DNA from: Chitinophagaceae bacterium
GTDB lineage: Bacteria > Bacteroidota > Bacteroidia > Chitinophagales > Chitinophagaceae
NCBI GenBank assembly: GCA_008080615.1
Contig: VIKJ01000016.1
Coordinates: forward strand, 1 to 37,478
DNA length: 37,478 nucleotides
Reading direction: 5' to 3'
Shown piece by piece: positions 1 to 7,904 of the stretch. Made by a program: the position numbers and the translations under genes. Each line of letters begins with the position of its first letter. The first letter of the stretch is position 1. Below the pieces are notes generated by a model. The model saw nothing but the letters and a program-made list of their open reading frames with translations. It did no database searches and was not told the DNA's origin.

Positions 1-115
1 GATGGGTATTCGTATAGAGAATAATTTTTGGGTTACCAAAAATGGCAATATCGACTTGATGAAAAATATTCCCATCACAGTAGAAGAAATTGAAACATTG
101 ATGAAGAAGAAGTAG
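1..115 (+). CDS. pepP: Xaa-Pro aminopeptidase (M24B), C-terminal end, cut by window edge
   Basis: This is the last 37 codons of a reading frame (frame from base 2, stop TAG at 113-115). It matches almost residue for residue the C-terminus of the complete aminopeptidase P at 35381-36673, including the GIRIENNFW segment that carries the last metal-binding glutamate of the M24B fold. The enzyme removes N-terminal residues preceding proline. It is followed after 10 bases by pssA, the same order as in the right-hand copy, so the two are probably cotranscribed. Everything upstream lies outside the window. Confidence 0.9.
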   Translation, partial: MGIRIENNFWVTKNGNIDLMKNIPITVEEIETLMKKK

Positions 116-125
116 TTAATATAAT

Positions 126-884
126 ATGAAAAAGCAAATTCCCAATATCATCACTTTATGCAATCTCTTTTTAGGGTGCATTGCCATCATATTTATATTA
201 GCTCCAGGCTTAACCCTTACCGTTAGCATGGAGGGAGAAAATTTAGTTTCTATACCAGAAAAAATGATGTGGGCAGGTTGGTTTATTTTTGCTGCAGCAT
301 TGGTAGATTTCTTTGATGGTTTTGTTGCAAGATGGCTTAAGGTTCCATCTGAAATGGGTAAGCAATTAGATTCTTTGGCTGATGTAGTGAGTTTTGGAGT
401 TGCACCTGCGATGATTGCTTTTCAGTTTTTACGTTATTGTTATGCTCAAGAAGCAGGTGGATTAGATGTATCAATAGCATGGTTATTACCTGCCTTGTTA
501 ATTCCTTGTGCTGGTGCATTTAGGTTGGCCCGATTTAATATTGATACCAATCAGCAATACGGTTTTAAAGGGGTGCCCATTCCTGCAGTAGGGCTGCTAT
601 TTGCTTCTTTCCCGTTATTGTATTGGTATGCTTCAGAAGATTGGGTTATTCAACTTTTGTTAAATAAATGGGTATGGTATGCGCTTATTATTAGCAGTTC
701 TTATTTAATGGTTTCAACCCTCCCGATGTTGGCGTTAAAATTCAATGGGTTTAATCTAAAAAAAGCACAACCGTTTATATTAATTGCCTTAATTAGTTTA
801 ATAACAGCCATTCTTTTTGGATGGTTGGCTGTTTCGATTGCTTTTTTAGCTTATGTAATTCTATCTTTGATCTTTAATAAATAG
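126..884 (+). CDS. pssA: CDP-diacylglycerol--serine O-phosphatidyltransferase
   Basis: The 252-residue integral membrane protein makes phosphatidylserine from CDP-diacylglycerol and serine, the precursor of phosphatidylethanolamine. The CDP-alcohol phosphotransferase signature D-x2-DG-x2-AR-x8-G-x3-D-x3-D is complete at residues 61-86 (D61, D64, D82, D86). Several hydrophobic spans follow, as in the bacterial type II enzyme. It sits in a tight pepP-pssA-purS-rsmI run. The right-hand homologue (34609-35373) has the same length within two residues and the same motif. The ATG start is supported by alignment with that copy. Confidence 0.93.
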   Translation: MKKQIPNIITLCNLFLGCIAIIFILAPGLTLTVSMEGENLVSIPEKMMWAGWFIFAAALVDFFDGFVARWLKVPSEMGKQLDSLADVVSFGVAPAMIAFQFLRYCYAQEAGGLDVSIAWLLPALLIPCAGAFRLARFNIDTNQQYGFKGVPIPAVGLLFASFPLLYWYASEDWVIQLLLNKWVWYALIISSSYLMVSTLPMLALKFNGFNLKKAQPFILIALISLITAILFGWLAVSIAFLAYVILSLIFNK

Positions 885-892
885 TTATTCTA

Positions 893-1138
893 ATGAAATA
901 TAATGTACAAATCACCGTGATGCCATTGAAAGATTTATTAGATCCGCAGGGTAAAGCGGTTTTGGTTGGATTAAATAATTTAGGCATTCATTCTGTAGAA
1001 GATGTAAGAGTTGGTAAACATATTACACTTATTGTAGAAGCCGCATCTGCAGAAGAAGCAAAATCAGTAGCTGAAACTGCTGCAAAGCAATTGTTGGCAA
1101 ACCAAGTAATGGAATCTTTTGAGATTTCTGTAAATTAA
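893..1138 (+). CDS. purS: Phosphoribosylformylglycinamidine synthase subunit PurS
   Basis: This 81-residue protein is PurS, the small structural subunit of the PurLQS FGAM synthase complex in purine biosynthesis. It carries the family's YNVQI start, the LLDPQGKAV segment and the VRVGKHI motif near residues 39-45. Length is normal for PurS. It starts 8 bases after pssA and ends 4 bases before the TTG start of rsmI, so it is an operon member. PurL and PurQ are not in the window. The right copy (34364-34612) is clearly homologous but diverged in the C-terminal half. Confidence 0.93.
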   Translation: MKYNVQITVMPLKDLLDPQGKAVLVGLNNLGIHSVEDVRVGKHITLIVEAASAEEAKSVAETAAKQLLANQVMESFEISVN

Positions 1139-1142
1139 TACT

Positions 1143-1805
1143 TTGCTGTACTTAGTTCCTACACCACTGGGTAATTTAAAAGATATTACTTTGCGTGCTT
1201 TAGAAATATTGCAGCAAGTAGAGTTGATTTTATGCGAAGACACCAGAACTTCTTCCAAACTTTTACAGCATTATAAAATAGAAAAACCCCTCACGCCATA
1301 TCATCAGCATAATGAGCATAAAGTGGTAGCTCATTTAGCAGATCAATTATTGGCCGGTAAAACAATGGCATTGATTACAGATGCTGGAACGCCAGGTATT
1401 TCTGATCCGGCATTTTTATTGGTGAGGGAATGTATAAAGCAAAACATACGTGTTGAGTGTTTGCCAGGTGCAGCTGCATTTGTACCAGCTTTGGTAAACA
1501 GTGGTATACCAACCAATCGATTTGTATTTGAAGGATTTCTTCCTTTAAAAAAAGGAAGGCAAACCTTGTTGAAAAAATTGGCAAAAGAAGACAGAACCAT
1601 GGTATTTTATGAAAGTCCCATGCGATTGGTAAAAACCCTAGAAGAATTAGCAGTTTATTTTGGAGCGGAAAGAGCATGTTCTGTAAGCAGAGAATTAACC
1701 AAGCTATTTGAGGAAAATAAAAGAGGAACTTTACAAGAAGTAGCCAATTATTTTAAAGCCAAAACAGTGAAGGGGGAAATTGTGGTGGTAGTTGCTGGAT
1801 GCTAA
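1143..1805 (+). CDS. rsmI: 16S rRNA (cytidine(1402)-2'-O)-methyltransferase
   Basis: RsmI 2'-O-methylates C1402 of 16S rRNA in the decoding centre, using SAM. The 220-residue protein shows TPLGNLKDIT at the N-terminus, the CEDTR segment, TDAGTPGISDP and FYESP, all typical of this tetrapyrrole-methylase-fold family. The only start that keeps the conserved MLYLVPTPLGN N-terminus is TTG at 1143, four bases after the purS stop. The right copy also starts at TTG, directly abutting purS. This points to translation coupled to purS. The protein is at the short end for RsmI because it lacks a long C-terminal tail. Confidence 0.93.
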   Translation: MLYLVPTPLGNLKDITLRALEILQQVELILCEDTRTSSKLLQHYKIEKPLTPYHQHNEHKVVAHLADQLLAGKTMALITDAGTPGISDPAFLLVRECIKQNIRVECLPGAAAFVPALVNSGIPTNRFVFEGFLPLKKGRQTLLKKLAKEDRTMVFYESPMRLVKTLEELAVYFGAERACSVSRELTKLFEENKRGTLQEVANYFKAKTVKGEIVVVVAGC

Positions 1806-1829
1806 TTTTAAAAGATTAATATCATATTT

Positions 1830-3578
1830 ATGAAACGGAATATTATTGTTTTGTGTTTATTGCTATTGAATGGGTTTCTTATTGCTCAACCAGATCGTTG
1901 GCAACAAAAAATCAAATACAGTATTAATGTAAAAATGGATGTTGTATCCAATCGTTTTTCTGGAACTGAAAAAATTGAATACACCAATAATTCTAGTGAT
2001 ACACTTTCTAGGGTTTTTTTGCATTTATATTGGAATGCGTTTCAGCCCAATAGTAGTATGGATATGCGAAGTAGGGAGTTAGGGAAGACTGTTATCAGTG
2101 AACCAAATCCTAGAAGAGCTTCTGATGGATTAGATTGGGATTCTCGTGTAAAAGATAGGATTAGTAAACTAAGCTCTGACGAAATTGGCTACCAAAGAGT
2201 GAGCGCTGTTTTAATCAACGGTGCAGCACAAAAATTAAAAGAACACGAAACAATTTTAGAGGTAATCTTATCAAAACCCATTTTGCCGAAATCTAAAACG
2301 GTGTTGGATATTCAATTTGAAGCACAGGTTCCACTGCAAGTTAGAAGAAGCGGTAGAGATAGTAAAGAAGGTATACGAAATAGTATGAGCCAGTGGTATC
2401 CTAAAATGGTAGAATACGATTATCAAGGTTGGAATGCCAATCCTTATATCGCCAGAGAATTCTATGGTGTGTGGGGTGATTATGATGTACAAATTAGTAT
2501 TGATAAAAATTACTTTGTTGCAGCTGGCGGTGATTTAATCAATGCAAATGAAATAGGGTTGGGCTATGAGGCAAGTGGTTCAAAGCCTACACCAACTACA
2601 AGTGCTACAAGAACTTGGAAATGGCAAGCGAATAATGTACATGATTTTATGTGGGCGGCCGATCCAACCTATAAAATGATTACTAGAAAAGTAGCCAATG
2701 GTCCGTTAATTAGGGTAGTATATAAAGCAGTAGACTCTGTAGAAACTCGTTGGCAAAAATTGGCTGATACTTGTGCATTGGCATATCCTATTATGGCTAA
2801 AACTTTTGGAAATTATCCTTATAAAACTTACACGATTATTCAAGGAGGTGATGGTGGAATGGAATACCCAATGGCCACATTGATTAATACAGCAAGCGTT
2901 GAAACAGCCATTCACGAATGGATGCATAGTTGGTATCAAATGATCTTGGGTACCAATGAATCATTGTATCCATGGATGGATGAAGGCTTTACCGATTACT
3001 CTAGTACTCGTGTTATGGCTACACTTAGAAATAGGCAAGGATTTTGGCAGGATGCCACATATAGAGGCTATTTTGCATTGGCCAAAAGTGGATGGGAAGA
3101 ACCTGCAAGTACACATTCGGACCATTACAATACCAATTACGCATATAGTAATGCAGCATATAGAAAAGGTGCAGTTTTTATGGAGCAATTAGGCTATATC
3201 ATTGGTGATACAGCGAGAGACCTATTTTTATTAGACTATTTTAATACTTGGAAATTTAAACATCCAAACCCCAACGATTTAATAAGAGTGGCAGAGAAAA
3301 GAAGTGGAATGGAATTAGATTGGTACAAAGAGTATTGGATCAACAGTACAAAAACAATTGATTATTCAGTAGGTGATATTGCAGTTATTGATGGTAAAAC
3401 TTCCATTACAGTAAAGCGTGTTGGAAAAATGCCTATGCCTGTAGATGTATTAATCACGTTTAAAGATGGCACTCAGGAAATGCATTATATGCCTTTAGAT
3501 TTAATGTATGGTGAAAAGCCTAAAGAGAATGCTATTCCTAGAACCGTTCACCCCGAATGGATCCCGATTAATAATTAA
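1830..3578 (+). CDS. M1-family zinc metallopeptidase (secreted), C-terminus shortened
   Basis: The 582-residue protein has an N-terminal signal peptide (residues 1-19, hydrophobic, ending before QPDRW). It belongs to the gluzincin M1 family: GGMEYP at about 342-347 takes the place of GAMEN, and the zinc site is HEWMH at 362-366 with E385 eighteen residues on. It probably acts as a periplasmic or outer-membrane-associated aminopeptidase. The right-hand homologue is 622 residues. The left one diverges right after the shared RTVHPEW and stops five residues later, losing about 45 C-terminal residues. Its stop codon overlaps that of convergent rsmG (3575-3578). Confidence 0.88.
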   Translation: MKRNIIVLCLLLLNGFLIAQPDRWQQKIKYSINVKMDVVSNRFSGTEKIEYTNNSSDTLSRVFLHLYWNAFQPNSSMDMRSRELGKTVISEPNPRRASDGLDWDSRVKDRISKLSSDEIGYQRVSAVLINGAAQKLKEHETILEVILSKPILPKSKTVLDIQFEAQVPLQVRRSGRDSKEGIRNSMSQWYPKMVEYDYQGWNANPYIAREFYGVWGDYDVQISIDKNYFVAAGGDLINANEIGLGYEASGSKPTPTTSATRTWKWQANNVHDFMWAADPTYKMITRKVANGPLIRVVYKAVDSVETRWQKLADTCALAYPIMAKTFGNYPYKTYTIIQGGDGGMEYPMATLINTASVETAIHEWMHSWYQMILGTNESLYPWMDEGFTDYSSTRVMATLRNRQGFWQDATYRGYFALAKSGWEEPASTHSDHYNTNYAYSNAAYRKGAVFMEQLGYIIGDTARDLFLLDYFNTWKFKHPNPNDLIRVAEKRSGMELDWYKEYWINSTKTIDYSVGDIAVIDGKTSITVKRVGKMPMPVDVLITFKDGTQEMHYMPLDLMYGEKPKENAIPRTVHPEWIPINN

Positions 3579-4234
3579 CGGGCAACATGTAAGATGAATT
3601 TTTCTTCAAAATAAGGCTCTGGAAATATTTTGAGAATGGGCATCATTTTGGGTCTTGCACCACTCTCAAATATTTCTTGGGCAAGGTCTCCACCTTTTAA
3701 GCAAATCAGTCCGTTTCTTAAAATATCTGGCCCAGTGGCTGCACCTGGTTGTTTTTTTAACAATGGCATACTCCATTGTAATAAATCTTTTAAAGGAGCA
3801 ACAGCCCTTGAAACAGCAAAGTCGAATTTTCTTGTTTTAATATCTTCTGCCCGAGTATGTTGAGTAGTGATATTTTTTATGCCTGCTCCTTCACAAACTG
3901 CTTCTACTACTTTTAGTTTTTTAGCGATACTATCCACTAAATGAAATTTTACTTCGGGAAAGAATATAGCCAATGGTACTCCTGGAAAACCGCCTCCACA
4001 ACCAATATCAATGATATTCATTCCTGGCTCGAAATCAGCAATGGCTGCAATGCTGAGCGAATGCAAAATATGGTGTAAGTATATTTGATCTATATCTTTC
4101 CTAGAAACTACATTGATTTTAGTATTCCATTCTTTATATAACTCATCAAGTGCAGTTAATTGTATTAACTGATTTTCGGAAAAATCATCAAAGTACTTGG
4201 TGATTAATTCCAGTTTTTGCGGGGTGCTTTCCAT
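3575..4234 (-). CDS. rsmG: 16S rRNA (guanine(527)-N7)-methyltransferase
   Basis: RsmG (GidB) methylates N7 of G527 in 16S rRNA. The SAM-binding loop DIGCGGGFPGVPLAI is intact in the middle of the protein, and the NxxSRKD segment before it is typical. I place the start at the ATG at 4234 (MESTPQK, 219 residues). It aligns with the right copy, whereas the longer frame to 4294 adds unrelated residues read from the glycosyltransferase gene. The first 31 bases overlap the end of the GT2 gene, exactly as in the right copy. A five-residue insertion relative to the right copy lies near the C-terminal third. Confidence 0.92.
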   Translation of the reverse strand: MESTPQKLELITKYFDDFSENQLIQLTALDELYKEWNTKINVVSRKDIDQIYLHHILHSLSIAAIADFEPGMNIIDIGCGGGFPGVPLAIFFPEVKFHLVDSIAKKLKVVEAVCEGAGIKNITTQHTRAEDIKTRKFDFAVSRAVAPLKDLLQWSMPLLKKQPGAATGPDILRNGLICLKGGDLAQEIFESGARPKMMPILKIFPEPYFEEKFILHVAR

Positions 4235-5328
4235 ATGGCAGGTGCTGTAAAAATGAAATAAAAGAACATCCACAAATCGAGCAAAATAAACCAAGGAAAT
4301 AAATCTGATTCATTTAGTTTTTTCATGGCATTGAAATAAACAATGGCCTGTATAATTAATCTAACTCCATATACTGCTAGTGCAATCCACCAATTAAAAA
4401 AGAGTATGCTTATAACTAATAATGGATATATCATAAAAAGAGAGAAAGAATAAAGGCCTAATAAAAACTTATGAATAGGCTTATAATACTTGCTAGTTGT
4501 ATAGTGGCGGTATTTTTGCGACATCCATTCACCCCATGATTTTTTTGATTCGCTTAAAGTATGTGTATCATGGTCTACCACAATGGCTGTGTTGCTAGCA
4601 TTAGCTACTTGATTGATGAACAGATCATCATCCCCGCTTGGAATTTGATTGATAGAGGAGAAGCCCTTGTTTCTGAGGAATACATTTTTCTTGTAACTTA
4701 AATTACGTCCAACTCCCATGTACGGAGTACCTGCTAATGCATAAGAAAGATATTGTATGGCGGTATGAAATGTTTCAAATCGAATGAGTTTATTTAGCAA
4801 GCCCGATTTCTTATGATAAGCACCGTAACCTAAAACAATTTCAATATCATCTGTATAGGTATCCTGCATTTTCTGAATCCAAAATTCAGAAGCGGGAACG
4901 CAATCAGCATCGGTTAATAAAACAATTTCATATTTGGCACTTTTTATACCCATCGATAAGGGGAATTTCTTGCCACTGATCATTTTAGCTTCCTGAGTAA
5001 GATCAATCATATTCAAATTCTTGAATGATCGCTTAAACTCATCAATTACATATTTGCTTTCATCACTAGAATTGTCGTTTACTAATACCAATTCATGTGT
5101 TGTTTTATAATGCTGTACCAAAACCCCTAGTAAGTTTTTTGCCAGATTATGGGCTTCGTCCCTTGCGCAAATCACTACAGAAACGGGATGTTCAACGTTA
5201 GTTTCTTTTAACTGGGGCTTAAAAAACGCCAGTCTTCTAAAAAAGTATAAATAGTAGAAGATTTGAATGGCTATGACTGCGCAAAAAAGTCCAAAACAAA
5301 TAGTCCACACAATAGAAGGTACGATCAT
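4204..5328 (-). CDS. Glycosyltransferase family 2, membrane-bound
   Basis: The 374-residue protein has one N-terminal transmembrane helix (residues 5-29) and a GT-A domain with VSVVICARDE (49-58), the VNDNS strand and a DAD metal motif at 140-142. Two or three C-terminal helices (about 290-370) complete it. It would transfer an unidentified sugar from a nucleotide donor at the inner membrane face; the acceptor cannot be read from sequence. The start is the ATG at 5328 (MIVPSIVW), matching the right copy of identical length. A TATTTTTG promoter element sits four bases upstream, implying a nearly leaderless mRNA. It overlaps rsmG by 31 bases. Confidence 0.85.
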   Translation of the reverse strand: MIVPSIVWTICFGLFCAVIAIQIFYYLYFFRRLAFFKPQLKETNVEHPVSVVICARDEAHNLAKNLLGVLVQHYKTTHELVLVNDNSSDESKYVIDEFKRSFKNLNMIDLTQEAKMISGKKFPLSMGIKSAKYEIVLLTDADCVPASEFWIQKMQDTYTDDIEIVLGYGAYHKKSGLLNKLIRFETFHTAIQYLSYALAGTPYMGVGRNLSYKKNVFLRNKGFSSINQIPSGDDDLFINQVANASNTAIVVDHDTHTLSESKKSWGEWMSQKYRHYTTSKYYKPIHKFLLGLYSFSLFMIYPLLVISILFFNWWIALAVYGVRLIIQAIVYFNAMKKLNESDLFPWFILLDLWMFFYFIFTAPAIWKAPRKNWN

Positions 5329-5332
5329 GCGG

Positions 5333-5340
5333 CAAAAATA
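5333..5340 (-). promoter_or_regulatory. -7 element of the left GT2/rsmG promoter
   Basis: Read on the minus strand this is TATTTTTG, a perfect match to the Bacteroidota TAnnTTTG element. Only CCGC separates it from the GT2 ATG, so transcription would start at or next to the start codon. Confidence 0.6.
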
Positions 5341-5353
5341 AGGCAAAGAGCCC

Positions 5354-5361
5354 TACTTTTG
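5354..5361 (+). promoter_or_regulatory. -7 element of the left tgt promoter
   Basis: TACTTTTG matches TAnnTTTG perfectly and lies four bases before the tgt ATG at 5366. It faces the opposing GT2 element across only 13 bases, so the two polymerase footprints must overlap. Confidence 0.6.
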
Positions 5362-5365
5362 CCAA

Positions 5366-6505
5366 ATGGCTGAGTTGAGTTTTAAATTGGAATCAAGTAC
5401 AAATCATTCTGCTGCAAGGGCGGGTACTATAACTACCGATCATGGGGTAATCCAAACCCCCATTTTCATGCCTGTAGGAACTGTTGGCAGCGTAAAAGCA
5501 GTAACACAACAACAACTAAAAATAGATGTACAGGCCCAGATTATTTTGGGTAATACCTACCATTTATACTTAAGGCCTGGAACTGAAGTACTAGAAGCTG
5601 CTGGTGGCTTGCATCAATTTAATGGATGGGATCGGCCTATTTTAACGGATAGTGGTGGCTATCAAGTTTTTTCTTTAGCTGCCAATAGAAAAATTAAAGA
5701 AGAAGGAGTAGTATTTCAGTCTCATATTGATGGGAGCAAACATTTATTTTCTCCAGAATCGGTAATGGACATTCAACGTAGTATTGGTGCAGATATAATT
5801 ATGGCTTTTGATGAATGCCCTCCTTATCCTAGTGATTATGGATATGCAAAAAAGAGCATGGAGTTAACACATCGTTGGTTAACCAGATGTTTCGATAGAT
5901 TGGCCGATACACCTGATAAGTATGGGTATACGCAAAACTTATTTCCGATAGTACAAGGAGGAACCTATCCAGATCTAAGAAAGGCTTCCTGTGAATTTGT
6001 GGCTTCTAAAAATGCAGTTGGAAATGCCATTGGTGGGCTTAGTGTAGGAGAGCCAGAAGAAATGATGTATGAATACACTGCACTGTGTGCATCTAATTTA
6101 CCCATCAATAAGCCAAGGTATTTAATGGGCGTTGGAACACCTTGGAATTTGCTCGAATGCATCGATTTAGGGATTGATATGTTTGATTGCGTAATGCCTA
6201 CCCGCAATGGTAGAAATGGAATGTTGTTTACTACTCAGGGTGTTATTAATATTCGCAATAAAAAATGGGCAAAAGATTTTAGTCCTATTGATCCTGGATT
6301 GCCTGCAGAACACAGTCAATACTATAGTAAAGCGTATATGCGACATTTATTTGTTGCTGGTGAAATACTAGGATTACAATTGGCAAGTATTCAAAATTTA
6401 TCTTTCTATTTATGGTTGATGAAGGAAGCAAGAAGCAATATTATTTCGGGTAATTTCGTTAGTTGGAAGAAGGAAACACTTGAAATTATCAAGCGACGAT
6501 TATAG
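5366..6505 (+). CDS. tgt: tRNA-guanine transglycosylase
   Basis: TGT exchanges guanine-34 for a queuosine precursor in GUN-anticodon tRNAs. The 379-residue protein has DSGGYQVFS (D95 on), DECPP, GGLSVGEP and FDCVMPTRNGRNG, with the expected nucleophile at D274. The usual zinc motif CxCxxC is absent: residues 311-320 (GLPAEHSQYY) contain no cysteine, although the downstream histidine H327 is kept. The right copy also lacks the motif, with a single Cys. I believe this is common in Bacteroidota TGTs, but I cannot check it here. The gene is followed by a strong hairpin terminator at 6657. Confidence 0.93.
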   Translation: MAELSFKLESSTNHSAARAGTITTDHGVIQTPIFMPVGTVGSVKAVTQQQLKIDVQAQIILGNTYHLYLRPGTEVLEAAGGLHQFNGWDRPILTDSGGYQVFSLAANRKIKEEGVVFQSHIDGSKHLFSPESVMDIQRSIGADIIMAFDECPPYPSDYGYAKKSMELTHRWLTRCFDRLADTPDKYGYTQNLFPIVQGGTYPDLRKASCEFVASKNAVGNAIGGLSVGEPEEMMYEYTALCASNLPINKPRYLMGVGTPWNLLECIDLGIDMFDCVMPTRNGRNGMLFTTQGVINIRNKKWAKDFSPIDPGLPAEHSQYYSKAYMRHLFVAGEILGLQLASIQNLSFYLWLMKEARSNIISGNFVSWKKETLEIIKRRL

Positions 6506-6656
6506 CATATTTCCTTAAGCTCCTCGCCATTTTATGGGGATAAGTCTCCGTGCATTTTATATTTATACACTTTCATACTAAATGTTAAAATTATCATAGA
6601 CTTCGTGTTATTTTCACGGTGCTTATTAATCCGTTATCTATGAAGTCCTTAAATTA

Positions 6657-6686
6657 TACATCCATCTCCATGGATGTATTTTTTTT
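6657..6686 (+). terminator. Rho-independent terminator after left tgt
   Basis: A perfect 9-bp stem (TACATCCAT / ATGGATGTA) with a CTCC loop is followed by eight T. It closes the tgt transcript just before the promoter of the LptF/G gene. The preceding 150 bases after tgt contain no gene that I can recognise. Confidence 0.85.
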
Positions 6687-6689
6687 GTG

Positions 6690-6697
6690 CATCTTTG
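6690..6697 (+). promoter_or_regulatory. -7 element of left LptF/G gene
   Basis: CATCTTTG has one mismatch to TAnnTTTG and lies 8 bases before the ATG at 6706, directly after the tgt terminator. The right homologue has a perfect TATCTTTG upstream (27607-27614). Confidence 0.45.
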
Positions 6698-6705
6698 CAT
6701 AGCAC

Positions 6706-7797
6706 ATGAAAAAACTGGATTGGTATATACTTAGAAAGTTTCTCACTACTTTTTTCTTCGCAATCTTTTTATTTGCGGTGATAGCAGTAGTGGTAGATGT
6801 GAGTGAAAAAACAGATGACTTTGTAAGAAGTCAATTAGGCTTAAGAAGAATCATCACTGATTACTATTTTGGTTTCATTCCCCATATCATTGCTTTACTC
6901 TTTCCGTTATTTGTATTTATTGCGGTAATCTTCTTTACCTCTAAAATGGCGGGCAACAGTGAAATTGTAGCCATCTTAGCAAGTGGTACCAGTTATTCTA
7001 GGTGGTTGCGACCATACTGGATTGGGGGCGCATTATTGGCTGTGATATTATGGTTTGCCAATCAATATGTTGTGCCTAAAGCCAATCAAATACGCGGTAG
7101 TTTTGAGGCTAAATATATTGATGCCAATTCTAGCTATACTTCCATACTCAATAAAGCCAATAATATTTATTTACGTATAGATTCTTTTACTTACGCAGGA
7201 ATTTACCAGTATGATACAGCTACTAAAAGAGGGGGACCTTTTTTTCTTTATAAGGTGAAGCAAAACAAGGTGATTGAAAACCTCAGGGCAGATTATATTA
7301 ATTGGGATACGGCTACAAAAAAGTGGAAAATAGAGCAAATTATAGAGCGTAAACTACTTCCAATGAAAGAGATATTGGTGCAGGTTGTAGTGAGGCAAAT
7401 GAATTATAGTTTTAAGCCACTCGATTTAAGTAGGGATAAGTATACAAAAGACAAACTTACTTCTCCTGAATTAGATCGTTTTATTCAATTAGAAGAATTA
7501 AGGGGTTCTGAGGGCTTGAATGGTTTAAAAGTAGAACGCTATAGAAGGGATGCTACTTGTATAACTGTATTATTATTAACCTTAATTGGGGCAATTGTGG
7601 CTGGTAGAAAGGTGAGGGGTGGAAGTGGCGTTCATTTAGCATTGGGTTTTGTTATAGCAGCCTTGTTTATTATTACCGACCGTTTTTCTACCATTTTTTC
7701 TACAAAAGGGAATTTGCCGCCCCTAATTGCCGCTTGGATTCCTAATTTGATTTTCCTTTTTGTGGTAATCTATCTTTATAAGAAAGCTCCCAAATAA
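6706..7797 (+). CDS. LptF/LptG-family permease
   Basis: The 363-residue YjgP/YjgQ-family protein is a membrane subunit of the LPS export machine (Lpt), which extracts lipopolysaccharide from the inner membrane with the LptB ATPase. Three hydrophobic helices lie before residue 125 (about 14-31, 55-80, 100-120), then a periplasmic beta-rich domain (about 125-270), then three helices to the C-terminus. The MKKLDWYILRKFL start is typical of the family. LptF and LptG cannot be told apart reliably from sequence reading. It lies between tgt and gltA in both copies of the block. Confidence 0.85.
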   Translation: MKKLDWYILRKFLTTFFFAIFLFAVIAVVVDVSEKTDDFVRSQLGLRRIITDYYFGFIPHIIALLFPLFVFIAVIFFTSKMAGNSEIVAILASGTSYSRWLRPYWIGGALLAVILWFANQYVVPKANQIRGSFEAKYIDANSSYTSILNKANNIYLRIDSFTYAGIYQYDTATKRGGPFFLYKVKQNKVIENLRADYINWDTATKKWKIEQIIERKLLPMKEILVQVVVRQMNYSFKPLDLSRDKYTKDKLTSPELDRFIQLEELRGSEGLNGLKVERYRRDATCITVLLLTLIGAIVAGRKVRGGSGVHLALGFVIAALFIITDRFSTIFSTKGNLPPLIAAWIPNLIFLFVVIYLYKKAPK

Positions 7798-7832
7798 ATT
7801 TTAATAAAATCGGTGAGATCAATGGCATAAGT

Positions 7833-7863
7833 TTTGCTGTAGTACCAACTTCAATTAACTTTG
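7833..7863 (+). promoter_or_regulatory. Consensus Bacteroidota promoter for left gltA
   Basis: TTTG at 7833-7836 and TAACTTTG at 7856-7863 are separated by exactly 19 bases, the textbook Bacteroidota -33/-7 arrangement. The start site would be near 7869, giving a leader of about 35 bases before the gltA ATG. Confidence 0.75.
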
Positions 7864-7904
7864 CATATTGCAGATTTTGAAGCAATCTAACAAATAACAT
7901 TGCC

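Noticed and set aside
4235-4294. Twenty-residue extension of left rsmG
   Set aside because: It is read inside the GT2 coding sequence and has no counterpart in the right copy, which starts at the aligned MESAPQK.
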